A DNA stretch of 64,000 nucleotides from assembly GCA_963971225.1 (NCBI GenBank), contig OZ020267.1, forward strand, positions 118,661,891 to 118,725,890. The letters are read 5' to 3'. Numbering within the stretch: position 1 is the first letter of the stretch; each line of letters begins with the position of its first letter. The translations under genes were made by a program, and so were the position numbers. Below are positions 24,336 to 35,581 of the stretch, one piece after another. The DNA is from Melieria omissa (Eukaryota > Arthropoda > Insecta > Diptera > Ulidiidae). The notes below the pieces were generated by a model, which saw nothing but the letters and a program-made list of their open reading frames with translations, did no database searches and had not been told where the DNA came from.

Positions 24336-24907
24336 TTAAAGCAAGTTTTTGATACCAGCTGAACTGAGGCCATTCAAGTTATCGAAGAAAGGAGAGCCTA
24401 GGGTTTTCCATCTTCGTCTAGATAGAGATAGATATCTTCGTCTAGATATTCACATTAAGATGGATGTGAAAGTATCACAATATTTGTTTACCACTTAAAT
24501 TTCCATATTTCTACCTCTTTTTTCTCCTAAAACACAAATTTAAACACACGCTAGTGATGAGGGTTGATACCAACCATTTTCTTGCTCATTCCATACACAT
24601 TTTCACCAAAAGGGAACAAATTTGTTCCCAAAACAGAACTATTGTGAATAATCTCACGACGCAAGACTGATTTGATCGTTTGATTTGGCATCGAAAACCT
24701 CATTATCCGGTGATCGGTTCGGTCAATTTTTATCCTCTCGCTCGCTCTCCCAATTTTCTCATTTATATTGAAGCAACAACAATTTTATACGGGACCGTGA
24801 TCCGTGACCGGCTGCATAACGTCGCCCTAATAGACAACGAAGGGTGATGATGGCGTCGTGGACTAATGAAGATTTGTGGGTAGAACCACCCAGAACTTTA
24901 GAAAATT

Positions 24908-25032
24908 AAAAGCAAGGAGTATAAAAAATAAAATATAATAAGGTAAAATAAAAATTAAAAAAGAAAATAAACAAAAGCAAGGAGTATAAAAAATAATATA
25001 TAATAAGGTAAAATAAAAATTAAAAAAGAAAA
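24908..25032. repeat. Tandem duplication, two units of about 65 bp
   Basis: The segment beginning AAAGCAAGGAGTATAAAAAA and ending AAAATAAAAATTAAAAAAGA occurs twice in a row with few differences. It is AT-rich with no coding meaning. Confidence 0.7.
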
Positions 25033-25436
25033 GTTGTATAATCCTTCGGGCTCGATTTTCCAGTTCCTTCAGAAAGTTTGTAAGCGAAAATCTTGGTCTT
25101 TCCTTTCGCCAGCATTTACCCAAATTCGTTTCTTTCATCAATTATTATTTCATCAATTACACAGCACAACAAAAACAACTTTTTTTCTGTTGCATGGAGT
25201 TTTTCTACTGTTTCTTACTAATTTGGGTGCGCTGATTTCGAATCTGTCCTCAGATTTTTTTCTAGAAGCTCTTAGTTAGTTAGTTAGTCAGATATAGGTA
25301 CCGTGTTTTTTCCCCTCTATTTTTTCCATATCTTTGATATTAATTTCTAAACCAAAAAACCTCCTTCCACCTTATAGCATTAACAACACCACACGGCTTC
25401 TTTTCCGATGCAACTTATTTGTATAAGTTTTAAAAT

Positions 25437-26045
25437 GGCGCGGTAATTGGACCTCAAAGTCGGAAAATATGGAATTTTAAGGCGTTTTCTTTGATGATCA
25501 AAAACATACACATTTTTTGTAAATCAATTAACGAGTAAGGTGTATAATGAAAGTCGACACATCAAGCAATACAACACAGCCAAATTATTTGGCGGAATAC
25601 ACATTCACATCGAAATAAGAGCAAAAATGTACCATAGCCATTTTCATCTCTTTTCATACTTTTTCCTTAAAAAATTAGGGGCCTAAAAATATGCAAAGTT
25701 TTTAATTTTTTCTTTGTTTCGAGCAATTCAAAATCTTTTTGTTTTTTTGCTTGTTTTTCAGACTATAAATGGAACATATAAAAGAGCATATTTTGAGGCT
25801 CCTAATTTTTAAGGAAAAAATATGAAAAGTGATGAAAAGGGCTATGGTACATTTTAGCTATTATTTTGATGCAAATGTGTATTTCGCCAAATAATTTGGC
25901 TGTGTTGTATTGCTTGATATTTCTTCTTAAGATATTCATATACTTCGCAACTTGATTTATGAAACATCTTTACAATTTTCGCCATCAGAAAAAACGCCTT
26001 GAAATTCAATATTTTCCTACTTTGAAACCTTATTACAACGCCAAT
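25437..26045. mobile_element. Foldback-like element with long imperfect inverted arms
   Basis: The left arm (about 25437-25690) contains AAGGCGTTTTC, ATCAAGCAATACAACACAGC, CCAAATTATTTGGCG and AATGTACCATAGCC. The right arm (about 25790-26045) carries the reverse complements in reverse order. The arms are about 250 bp with a loop of about 100 bp. No transposase is seen. Confidence 0.75.
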
Positions 26046-27037
26046 GTAGAACGCATTTATTAAAGTCAAAAAAGATGGCGTGAAATGTTGTAAGTGCAAC
26101 GATATAAATATAATGTCGATAAGATTATTGGTTCAGAAATTACAGTCAAAAACGAGAAAAAAGCCGAGGAAAATTCGAAAAAATTACACGCCAATTTTTT
26201 GCGAAAACGAGAGCTGTTACATAAAACGAAGTATGGTTTTCAGGGAAAATTCACGTACTGAAACTTCTTTTTCCCGCTTGCATGGAACATAATTAAAAAT
26301 TTCACTTCTAAATGTTTAGGTATTGGTTTCAGTGAGAATTTTTGTAAATGTGTTGGAGTTTCGATCACACGCGTCTGGCAGGGAAATGTTGGTGAGGCAT
26401 GTGGTTTTATATTTCATTGAAAAGGGAAAATCGCAGGCTATTATACGGTAGCAAACTTATAATAGCTTAACAATGGATTTTTTGGAGAAAACAATCCGTT
26501 TTTCAACCAATTAAAAAAAACAAAGACATACCTGATGTTATACATCAATCGAAAGAGGAAGAAAATACCTTTCATATGACACCTATGTCGTTAGAATCGG
26601 TTGATGATTTCTTCAGAAATTCGGATATATAACTGGGACTTTGAAGGCGGATTACGCCCTCTGTGAATGTTTCTGCAGCTAAATTTTAAGTTTGTTAGAA
26701 TAAGAAAATACCCCTCTTTCCGATCAAAAAAAAAGAGGGTGTGGTATTCTGCACTTGTTCCGCTTTGCAACTTGCTTCATACAACTACAATAGCCGTATT
26801 CACGATCTGTGGTTTTTGTAGTAAATTTGGTAAAATTGAGCAAATTTATCGTGAACGACCTCGTTGTTTTTGCAAAAACAGCTGATCTTGTTTACATTTT
26901 GTTAGAGATGAACATTTTTGGTGCCGATAAAAATACGGCGATACTTCCAATTTGAAGAATTTGCATTAGTACGTGCAAGTAAACAATGCCGGAAATAAGC
27001 AAAAAATCCGAAAAAGGAATAATTTGAACGCAGTTAA

Positions 27038-28017
27038 CTGTGAACCCTAAATTGGAGCATTAGCAGCAAGCAACTGTCAAAATTGCTTCATGCCCATACA
27101 AATTGTATGAGGCAAACCGCAATTGAAACGCTCTGACGCCGAGCTATTCGAATTTCCAATTTTGACAGCGCGTTAGCAGTTGAAGTTGGCTGCGTCAAAC
27201 AAAAACGCCTGTGATTTATATTTGATTTGATTTAAATTGTGAGGAATTTATTCAAATAAGAGCTAAGTTTTGCAAAATAATAATACACCTAAGTCTGTTT
27301 TTACACGGTCTTTTTTTACACGGTTTTGATATAACACGGTTTGAAAATTGAATATTTTTAATTTTTTTACACGATTTTATTCCATTTAGCACGATTTGAA
27401 ATTTTATGTACTTAAATTTTTTTTGTCAAATTTAATTTTTGCGAAGTATGTTCATATCACAAAAAAGTATTTATGAAAGAAAAAAGTCTGAAACCATCGA
27501 TAGTATCGATAGTGCTATCGATAGTTTGCGAACACTAGCTTAAAGATTTAAGTGAATTCCCTTTTAGCGCGTACAAGCAATTTTTACTGGTCAAAGCAAA
27601 TGTGAATAGCACTAATTTAGGGGAATTCCCTTTATGTGCATACAATAAAATTTACTGGTCAGAGCAATTGAAACGTGTTAATATTTTGTGAACTGTCAAT
27701 GCAATAAGACGTGTTTGGTAAAGAAATTTTAATAGGTTTTAGAGATTAGGAACAAATCACCCATTTTTGTATACGATCAATGTCTTTTTTTACACGGTTT
27801 TTTTTTACACGGCTTCTTCTGGAACCAATCTACCGTGTAAAAACAGACTTAGGTGTAGTTTGTTGGTTTTTTGGCAACTAAACAGATATTTTTTTTACAT
27901 TTTCATTTCATGACTTTGACAATCCCAACGCAACGCTTCAATTTCGGTATGCTGCACTGAGCGAGAGCGTTGCGTCAGAAAACGCAACGCTCCAGTGTCC
28001 CAATGTAGGTTTCACAG
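27038..28017. mobile_element. MITE with CTGTGAA ends, TAA-flanked, carrying a nested MITE
   Basis: The left end CTGTGAACCCTAAATTGG and the right end CCAATGTAGGTTTCACAG are inverted copies, flanked by TAA on both sides (27035-27037 and 28018-28020). A 3-bp duplication suggests a PIF/Harbinger-type origin. Without the insertion at 27286-27855 it would be about 410 bp. Confidence 0.7.
27286..27855. mobile_element. Nested MITE (570 bp), TA-flanked, ACACGG-rich ends
   Basis: The ends CACCTAAGTCTGTTTTTACA and TGTAAAAACAGACTTAGGTG are perfect inverted repeats flanked by TA, with ACACGG repeated just inside. The type suggests pogo/Tigger. It lies inside 27038-28017. Confidence 0.9.
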
Positions 28018-28697
28018 TAAGAATGAAAATTTATATTTAAGTGTCCTTAGAACAAGTTTTGTAAGGATTGATTTAAATTAAAATACTTGCAAAGAGAAAA
28101 TATAAACAATCTATAAAGTGAGATCACTATCAAGAAAGTACAGAATACACGCATGTTACAATAGGGTTTTGCGATTGTAAATTTGGTAAATTGGTTGTAC
28201 ACTGGTGGCAATTCCCATAAAATCACTTTGAGCTGAGGTATAAAAAGTCTTGTAGGAATAGAGGAGATGATTTAAAAAACAAATAAAGGTTGTAGTTTAC
28301 ATTTCCAGTTTGTTAGTTTCTCAGAGTTTAAATGTGGCAGTTCACATAAACTCACCAATTTAAATTGATCAGTGACACAAAAATAAAAGTAATTTGGGGT
28401 AAGTAATGCCTTTATAAACTTATTTAGTCGATTTTTGTATTATTAAAAAAGTAATTTTTTTTTGTTATATTATACTTTCAGTTGCATGTGTTTGTTTTTA
28501 TAAAGTTAAAAAATTTACCACAAAAACCAAGAACGCACGATACAAGACCAAAAACCACAGATCTTGGCACAATAACAAGGTAGTGGCAGGAAAAAAGCAA
28601 CAAAATTCACGTGTATTTTGTTAGTGTTTTCGTTCGGTTCATTATCAAAATCGGACGGTCGGTTCACATGCCAACAGCATTGCCAGCACCGAGTAAA

Positions 28698-29326
28698 TCG
28701 CACACGCACTATAAAATTGACACAATTCAAAATTTTTAATTTGCGGGTTTATGTGTTAATACTGTGCACAATGCATAAATCTACAATCAGCAAAAGCTCA
28801 GTATATTTTGTTGTTTTTAACTGCTGCAAAAATACAGTTAGGTCTCTCTTCTTGTCAGAAGTTTGATGCTACCATATTTGATCGCTGCAGCTCAATGCAA
28901 AAAAGTCCTAACTCAAATTGTGTCACTTTTGACGAAATAAATTTTTGTTAAAGTTAATTTTAAGCAAAATTCTGACAATTTTTCTATATATTTATAATTA
29001 TTAGAATTAATTATGAATTTTTAAAATTTTTCTTTCAACTTTTTAACTGTCATTTATAATTATTAAATTCAGAAAAAAAGGCATAACTTGAAAAAATTTT
29101 GAAAATTAAAATATCATCAAAACAGTCACAACTCAAAATTTTAGATTTTCTAGTGCAAAATAAAATAAAAAAGTCTTGCAACTTATCATAAAGCAAAATC
29201 TGTAAGGATTTTCTACTGAACGGTCTAAGCGTTATTAAAAAAAATGTTTATTTAGCTCAAAAACAGTTTTTTGCGTTTCCTGAAAAATCAAAAATTTTGA
29301 GTTGTGTCACTGTTGTGCGTGTGCGA
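28698..29326. mobile_element. Nested MITE (629 bp) with TCGCACACGCAC ends
   Basis: A perfect 12-bp terminal inverted repeat, TCGCACACGCAC / GTGCGTGTGCGA, encloses subterminal inverted words (TTGACACAATTCAAAATTTT against AAAATTTTGAGTTGTGTCAC). Sequences like CAAAACAGTCACAACTCAAA recur inside. Superfamily unknown; the target duplication is not clear. Confidence 0.75.
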
Positions 29327-29702
29327 TATGTTGTTATTTGTGGGTTATTGTGCTCAAACAGAAGTTTCTAAATTCAAATAGTGAAATTTCACGAAACTAT
29401 GAAGTGTCTACGGAAGCTAATTAGCGCGATAAAATACTATATAAATCGTTGGCTTAGATTGCAAAGGGGCTCAGACCACTTAGTTTTAAAATATTACATT
29501 TTAATGAAAGATGAACTAAAACGTACAAATACACCAATTAACAGCAAAAGTACATAGCTTTCGTGTTTTTATCTGTTGTTTTACAATGAGGGGCAAAAGT
29601 GCTAAGACTATAGTACGCCGATTTTGCGTTTATTCACAAAAGTTCACATAAATCGGCCAGAAATGTTTGGTATACATCTTCATATGCTTTTCATTACCTT
29701 AA

Positions 29703-29785
29703 CCCTTTCCGACATAAAAATAATAGCCCGCTGTAAGAATTGTATGGGCTGTAGTCCAATATATTGGACATTGTGACTGAAAGGG
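29703..29785. mobile_element. Tiny TTAA-flanked MITE (83 bp)
   Basis: CCCTTTCCGACA at the left and TGACTGAAAGGG at the right are imperfect inverted ends, each bordered by TTAA. A central palindrome CCAATATATTGG suggests a hairpin. The TTAA target and CCC start suggest a piggyBac-derived origin. Confidence 0.75.
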
Positions 29786-29884
29786 TTAAGGTGAAATCTA
29801 ATAACATCATTAACATCACATAAAAAATAAAAAAATTTGAATTCATAGTTTTTTACACCGTTTTTTGTCCTTCCTGGAATATGT

Positions 29885-31130
29885 GAAAAACTTTCGGCTT
29901 TTCAGAAGGGCTTACAAATTGATACTATTTATACTGACTTTTCTAAAGCATTTGATAGAGTCTCTCATAAAATTTTACTTGCCAAGCTGTCTAGTCTTGG
30001 TTTTCATTCTGTGTTTCTTGAATGGTTAAAATCCTATCTTAGTGAACGTCTCTGTGTTGTGTCATTTGACAACACCTCTTCCCGGCCTTTTACGGCGACC
30101 TCCGGTGTTCCCCAGGGTAGTATTTTAGGTCCGCTATTATTTGTGCTCTTTATTAACGATGTTTGTACATGCTTTTCAACCTCCAAATTTCTATTGTATG
30201 CAGACGACCTTAAAATCTACTCTGAGATTAGAACCCCTGAGGACTCTTCTGCGCTTCAATCTGAGCTTAACATCTTAAATGAGTGGTGTGTCCGAAATCG
30301 TCTCTTCCTTAACACCAACAAATGTTTCCAACTGACTTTCGCTAAAAAACGTATTTATTTTCCTGCCTCCTATTTTATTTCAAACTCGGGGCTTAAAGCG
30401 GTCAGTGTGATCAAAGACCTAGGTGTCTTCTTCGATTCTAACTTCTCTTTTTCTGCACATATCGACTCTATCATTTCCAAATCGTATTCTATGTTAGCCT
30501 TTGTCCGTCGCAACTGTTCTCCCTTCTTTGACCCTTATACTTTCAAGTTACTTTATTCCGCCTTTGTTCGTTCCAGGCTAGAATATGCAGCCGTAATTTG
30601 GAGGCCATTTTATGCCTTAAGTATAAATCGACTCGAACGAGTGCAGAAGGTCTTTATTCGCTTTGCCCTTCGTTCCCTGAATTTTGCAGACCCTATTCCC
30701 TCCTATGACGCACGTTGTCAGCTTCTAAACTTGAAATCGCTACTTAATAGAAGATCTTTTCTCTCATTAAAATTTTTATATAATATCGTGAATGGACTTA
30801 TTGACTGCTCGTCTCTTCTGGAAAAAATTAATTTTAATATTCCTGCCAGATCTCTACGGCGGTCTGATCTTTTTAATGTTGGCTTTAACAAGACCAATTA
30901 TGCCAAAAATGCTCCTATTACAAGAGTTCTAATTGAATTCAATAGCCTCTCAAATTCTTTGGATATTGATCTCGCATTACCTTTAAGCGTATTTTGTACT
31001 TTGTTATCTAATTATAAGTATCTTTAAGAATATTTTCCGAATTTGTTTGAATTTACACCCCTTATTTCTCAAAGTCTGTAATTTGATTAGACTTAATTTA
31101 ATAAATAAATAAATAAATAAATAAAAACTG
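29885..31130 (+). pseudogene. 5'-truncated non-LTR retrotransposon, reverse transcriptase C-terminal half
   Basis: One open frame covers about 370 codons to TAA near 31027. It has YTDFSKAFDRVSHKILL, SGVPQGSILGPLLFVLFIND, the catalytic box LLYADDLKIY, NTNKC and a conserved SAFVRSRLEYAAVIW segment. The 3' end is a run of AAATA/TAAA units (31100-31128). It resembles CR1/Jockey-group elements. There is no ATG in frame at the start and the N-terminal parts are absent, so it is a dead-on-arrival copy, though the remaining frame is unbroken. It is nested in the P-type MITE at 28563-31549. Confidence 0.88.
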
Positions 31131-31853
31131 AACTTTTTTCCTCTAAGCCGAAGAAATGCTCAAATATAGTTTCCATTACATTTGCATTCAGAAATTCAAA
31201 GATACACGAAGTAGACTTTATTGATTCCAGATTCCTGCCCACTGCTCGTAGTTTCAAAAAGCCGAGCAGCAATATTCACTTTGCGATGATTGCTTAGTAT
31301 TCACCTTCTACGTAACTGCAAAATAATCCTGATAAACACATTAAAAAAGAAAATCATAACGAAAACTGAAAAAATTATTTTCTTTCATCATTGCAAAAAT
31401 GCCTCAAATTGCATAGAAAAACAGTTGGCTGGCAATGCTGTTCGCATAATGTAAAAAAACCAACACTAATTTTTGACAACCTACCGAACTCTGACGAGAA
31501 AATATAAAAGTCTGTCCGCCCGTAACACTACCTTGTTTATTGTGCCATGCCATAGATCGTGAAATCGGCTAATGATTCTACTTTTTTGACCGATGCGTCA
31601 AATGCGTTGCTACATACCAAGTGTAATATAGAGTTTAATTATAACAATCGCAAATTTTGAAAGCCTGGCAACCATCCTTTGGTATCTAATGTTGTTCAGC
31701 AATCGAATAGTGTTTCCTTCACTATCTTTTCAGTTGTCAAGGATTTGGCGCGTTTCATCAGAGATTATTTGGATTCACCTTGGCATTTGTTTGTGCGTAA
31801 CACGATTCAACCTATTTTATTAAAAATTTCAATTAATCTGGCATTAAGATTTC

Positions 31854-32859
31854 ATGGCGAATGTTCTAGCGAACAAACATCAGATCAATGACGAGAATAA
31901 GTGTAATAAGGATAATCATAGATGTTTTGAAATAGTAATTAATGATGGCTTAGTCGTTCCAGCTAGGTCGAAACAGGCGTTCGCTCGGACACATTCAATT
32001 AAAAAGCAGATATTCGGTGAGCTTAAGAATGTGATTCATAATCAGCAAGGCGGTATCACACCTTTTAAGGGCATCTATGCCGGTGCCGGAGCATTTAGTG
32101 TGAGCAAAGGTTCTGTTAAAGTCGATCGCAGGACCAAAGTCGACGTTACGTCTGATGCTCTCACCTTGACTTCGAGCTTTGATGACTTCGTCGAGTGTTT
32201 TGACTTTCCCAAAGTGTGCTGCACCAAAACATGTTTTGATGGTACGTAAAGCACTAAATTATCGCGAAAATAATGCTCGTATGTTACAAAAAGTTCATTT
32301 TACAAATGTCTGACATTTGGAAGGATTAAGAATGACTGAAAGTTGTAGGTATAAAATTGTTTTAAGAGTCTTGTTACTGTATTAGGCTTTAATATATGTT
32401 CAACCGGTTTCTGATTTTCTGTTTTGGATTATTCGCAATTATCTACATCTGCGAAACTTGATTTGATAACTAGCCAACCGCAAAAGCCGTGGAGGTACTT
32501 CGGGCCAGGCATACAAAAGTTGAATTTTGTAAAAACTATGATGCCCAGCTGAATCCATGCTTTTATTGCTTATCTTTGTTTAAATTGTAGGTGACTGGAA
32601 AACGTGGAGCGACATTTTCCATTTTGATGATTCTATATGGAAGACAGTTATGGAAAAAGCGTTTAGTGAGGGAGACAAGCAGTTTGACTACGCGGCTGAA
32701 AAGGTCTTTGCGGATGATGAGGCGGTCGATGATTTTTTTTTGGAGTCGATTCCATCACATGTCCAGTATAATTGGGATGACAGCGAAGAGGACGAAGAAC
32801 TTACACTGGCATTTGATTTCCCAAAGTCAATCGAATTTTCCAACAATGCATTCCCATAA
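31854..32859 (+). CDS. pim: Two-exon gene, proposed securin (pimples-like), 218 aa
   Basis: Exon 1 (31854-32241) starts at ATG and ends GATG|GTACGTA. Exon 2 (32591-32859) follows TTTAAATTGTAG and ends in TAA; the phase-1 junction gives FDGDWKTW. The protein has a polar N-terminus with KKQIFGELKNVI near residues 50-61, which could serve as a destruction-box-like element. A middle part follows with repeated FD/FDF words, then a very acidic C-terminus (DDSEEDEELTLAFDFP). Small size, N-terminal degron-like basic part and acidic C-terminal half suit a securin, which blocks separase until anaphase. Securins diverge fast, so the name rests on overall character plus remembered closeness of pim to Sps2 and CG5022 in Drosophila. 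No perfect KEN or RxxL box is seen. An AATAAA signal is at 33059-33064. Confidence 0.6.
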
Positions 32860-32864
32860 GGTAG

Positions 32865-33540
32865 TGCGTTTATTTAGTTAATTTAGGTTTATTTGTACGC
32901 ACGTCATATTTTCGATTTTACTATTGGTCTGTAAATACATATACATCTTGTTTAAAAACAGAATACATATTGCATGAAATTGGGAGGAAAGTGTTTCCGT
33001 ACTCAGCTGAAAAAAAAGATAAATGCAAATGTGTAAACTGTAAGAACTTGTTCCATATAATAAATATACACACATAAACATACACCACCGTTTGTAACTT
33101 TACTATTATTCAGTTCATTGATATGCTCCACATTTGACCCTTGAGCAGTTCGATAGGAGAGAAGTGTGCATGCGAGCATAATCGCTAGTTTGCATGTTAG
33201 AACAAAGTTGTCTGTATTGTTACTGACATAACAAGATATTTATGTTTATTGTCGCTATAGATTTTGAAATGTTTCCAACCACAAGTTTGTGTACGTGTCC
33301 AAAGACAGGTAGGGCCAGCACTCTTTGAATTTTTTTTTAAATTAAATGTCTTCTATCTACAAACTATATCATTGTATCTGAAAGGACTAAACAAATGTAA
33401 AGATTATGAAAAAACAATTAATCTGCTGCTGAGAATCGATCGCCGGCCGAGACGTTTCATCTTCATTCATATTTTACCTTTTGGCATTTTTTATATATGT
33501 ATTTTGTTATACAATATTTGTGAGGTCATAATTCGGGCCT
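32865..33540. other. 3' flank of the pim candidate
   Basis: AATAAA is at 33059-33064; beyond it nothing is recognised. Confidence 0.4.
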
Positions 33541-33599
33541 AGAATTGTGGGAACATCTCGTTATCAAGGTTTAGAGCTACATTCAAGGAAATCACTCAT

Positions 33600-34190
33600 T
33601 CCCATTTCTGACGCGGAGTGCTCGAAGTCCAACGTATACGTTTTTCCGCTACGTATTGCACTTGGCGCTACTTACGGTTGCTTTGCAATTCGCAGTTCAT
33701 TTACCACAGTTGAATGCCGCCAGTTGGTTGGATGTGCTGCTTGAACATATATTCATATTGCACTTTTTAGTGCCGCTTCGCTTCGTCCGTCCTATTTTGC
33801 TTGCTGTGCTAGCTGCCGCAGCCGCTTGGTGTTCGTACAGTTCATCTTACGCGGCCTGTACACAGCGTTCAGTGTTTTTGTCTTACTGAGCACAGTGTTG
33901 GGCGTTAAGCTAACATTTCTTAAATTCAGCGTTATCCTCCGGAGGTGCAGAACCTACTATGTCCAGATCTTCAAATGTGCTGCTGCCTAGATGATTGTGA
34001 CAAAGAGCTTGAAGTGGCTCTGACTTAATTTACTTCCCATTTTCTCAGTTACAGCAATACTCCCGATAAGGCCGGCCTACCCTATAGAAGACAAGACAAA
34101 ATGCGGAACGTGGCAGGTATACGGAATTCATTTATGCGCAAAACGTTGAATTGGTCTTCGCACACTTATAGAAAATAGGTAAACCGTAGA
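33600..34190 (+). other. Less AT-rich block with exon-like fragments, unassigned
   Basis: This block is less AT-rich than its surroundings. After an acceptor-like AAATTCAG at about 33930 an open frame reads RYPPEVQNLLCPDLQMCCCL, then DDCDKELEVALT and a stop. After TTTTCTCAG at about 34050 a frame reads PDKAGLPYRRQDKMRNVAG and stops near 34175. I could not join these into a gene and recognise no domain. They may be 5' untranslated or promoter DNA of the ZP gene, or part of an unknown gene. Confidence 0.25.
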
Positions 34191-34528
34191 AGTGGAAGCC
34201 GCTCGCTTGCTATAAGAGCTCGCCATAAATCGCGCCCGCTCATAGCTGGTACAGAAGTGGTCGGTGCACACGCACAGCGTCTACAAAGAAAATAAGGATG
34301 CATCTTTTGCATGAAATTCTGCATGTGTGTTTTCTGAAATATTAATAGATATTAATAAAACTGAGTGCACGAAGTATCAATGAATCGAAGTACGTATGGA
34401 TATGGCTGGATGGATTAAATGTAAGTACTTATAATACTTTTAATTTATGATTTTAATTTATTTTTCCTTTGTCGATTTATCTTTTTCAATGTAATGCTTC
34501 TTCTCTCGATGTTGCCTTTTCGATTTTT

Positions 34529-34665
34529 TATGTTTAATGAAATCATGGTTCAATAATATAATAAAATAATTAATAATATACGTGTATATATATTATTATA
34601 GTATAATATTGAGCCATGATTTCATTAAACATAATATATATATATATATATATAATATAATATAT
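34529..34665. repeat. AT-rich palindrome followed by a (TA)n run
   Basis: TTTAATGAAATCATGGTTCA (from about 34532) is mirrored by TGAGCCATGATTTCATTAAA (34611-34630), forming a hairpin with a loop of about 60 bp. A TATATATA run follows at 34635-34665. Confidence 0.75.
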
Positions 34666-35581
34666 AAAAATATAATATAATAGAGCTAAAATTTTTACTA
34701 AAATACTTTTGTTCTGTTTTTTAATTACACAATGAAACATGTCAACGAAAATTATTTGAATTTGTTTGAAACAGCCACATTTACTGAACATTTAGACTTT
34801 TTCGCATACATTCGTGAGCAATACGTGAAGATGTGCGAAAAGAGCAGAAATGTTAACATGTCTTTGGTTACAAGAGTGTTACCAAAATTTAGGAAAATTT
34901 AGAGTAAAATAATTGGAATTAACAGCTAGGTCTATTGCCCATGAACGACCGCGTGTTCACGCATCACCAGTATCACACCCATATCTAGCATTACTTTTTT
35001 CTATAGTTTTTGTTACAATAAGCAGCAGCCTTCGTAACGGAATGTCCTTGTAACTGTGAGCGACATTAGTTGTGCTCGTCAGTGTAGTTACTTCGTCATT
35101 GCTTGCTGATAAATCTTTGCTGCCAGAGCAAAATGTCATGAGCATATATGTAGATAAAGTGCCTGGGTAGTTAACATATTGCAGCACATCATGCACAACA
35201 CTGCACACGCATACACAGATTGGTATAAGCATATATGGCAATGCACTGCGTACTAACGCCAACTTCTTCCCAAGTGTACTACTTTTCTTCTTACGTTAGA
35301 TTGTTCAGAGATGAATGATTCGCTTGTTTCGCTTAGCGAGAGTTGATGTAGAATTGATGAATGGCTTCAGCATTCTAATTGAACAATTGCCGCGGCTTCA
35401 GTGCACTACGTTTCGAAGTGAGCAGTCTTTACAATCTCGCTGACTGGGCTTCATTGTAATACATTGCTTCATATTATTCGGTTGTGTTGACGGAAGTTTT
35501 CAGCATCCAGAAGAAAAGTATACATAATAGTTTCATTAGAGACAATCACCTGTGGTCAGACGTTAATATTTCAAACAAATT

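Larger units (their letters stand above)
28563..31549. mobile_element. P-type MITE split by later insertions (composite, about 3 kb)
   Basis: The left end CTTGGCACAATAACAAGGTA and the right end TACCTTGTTTATTGTGCCAT match the intact 468-bp element at 60546-61013. So do internal blocks at 29510-29640 (TACACCAATTAACAGCAAAA) and 31380-31510 (CCTACCGAACTCTGACGAGA). The flanks CCACAGAT and CCATAGAT are an 8-bp duplication with one mismatch. A TCGCACACGCAC MITE, a TTAA MITE and a non-LTR retrotransposon landed inside. Its right end lies 304 bp before the ATG of the pim candidate. Confidence 0.82.
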
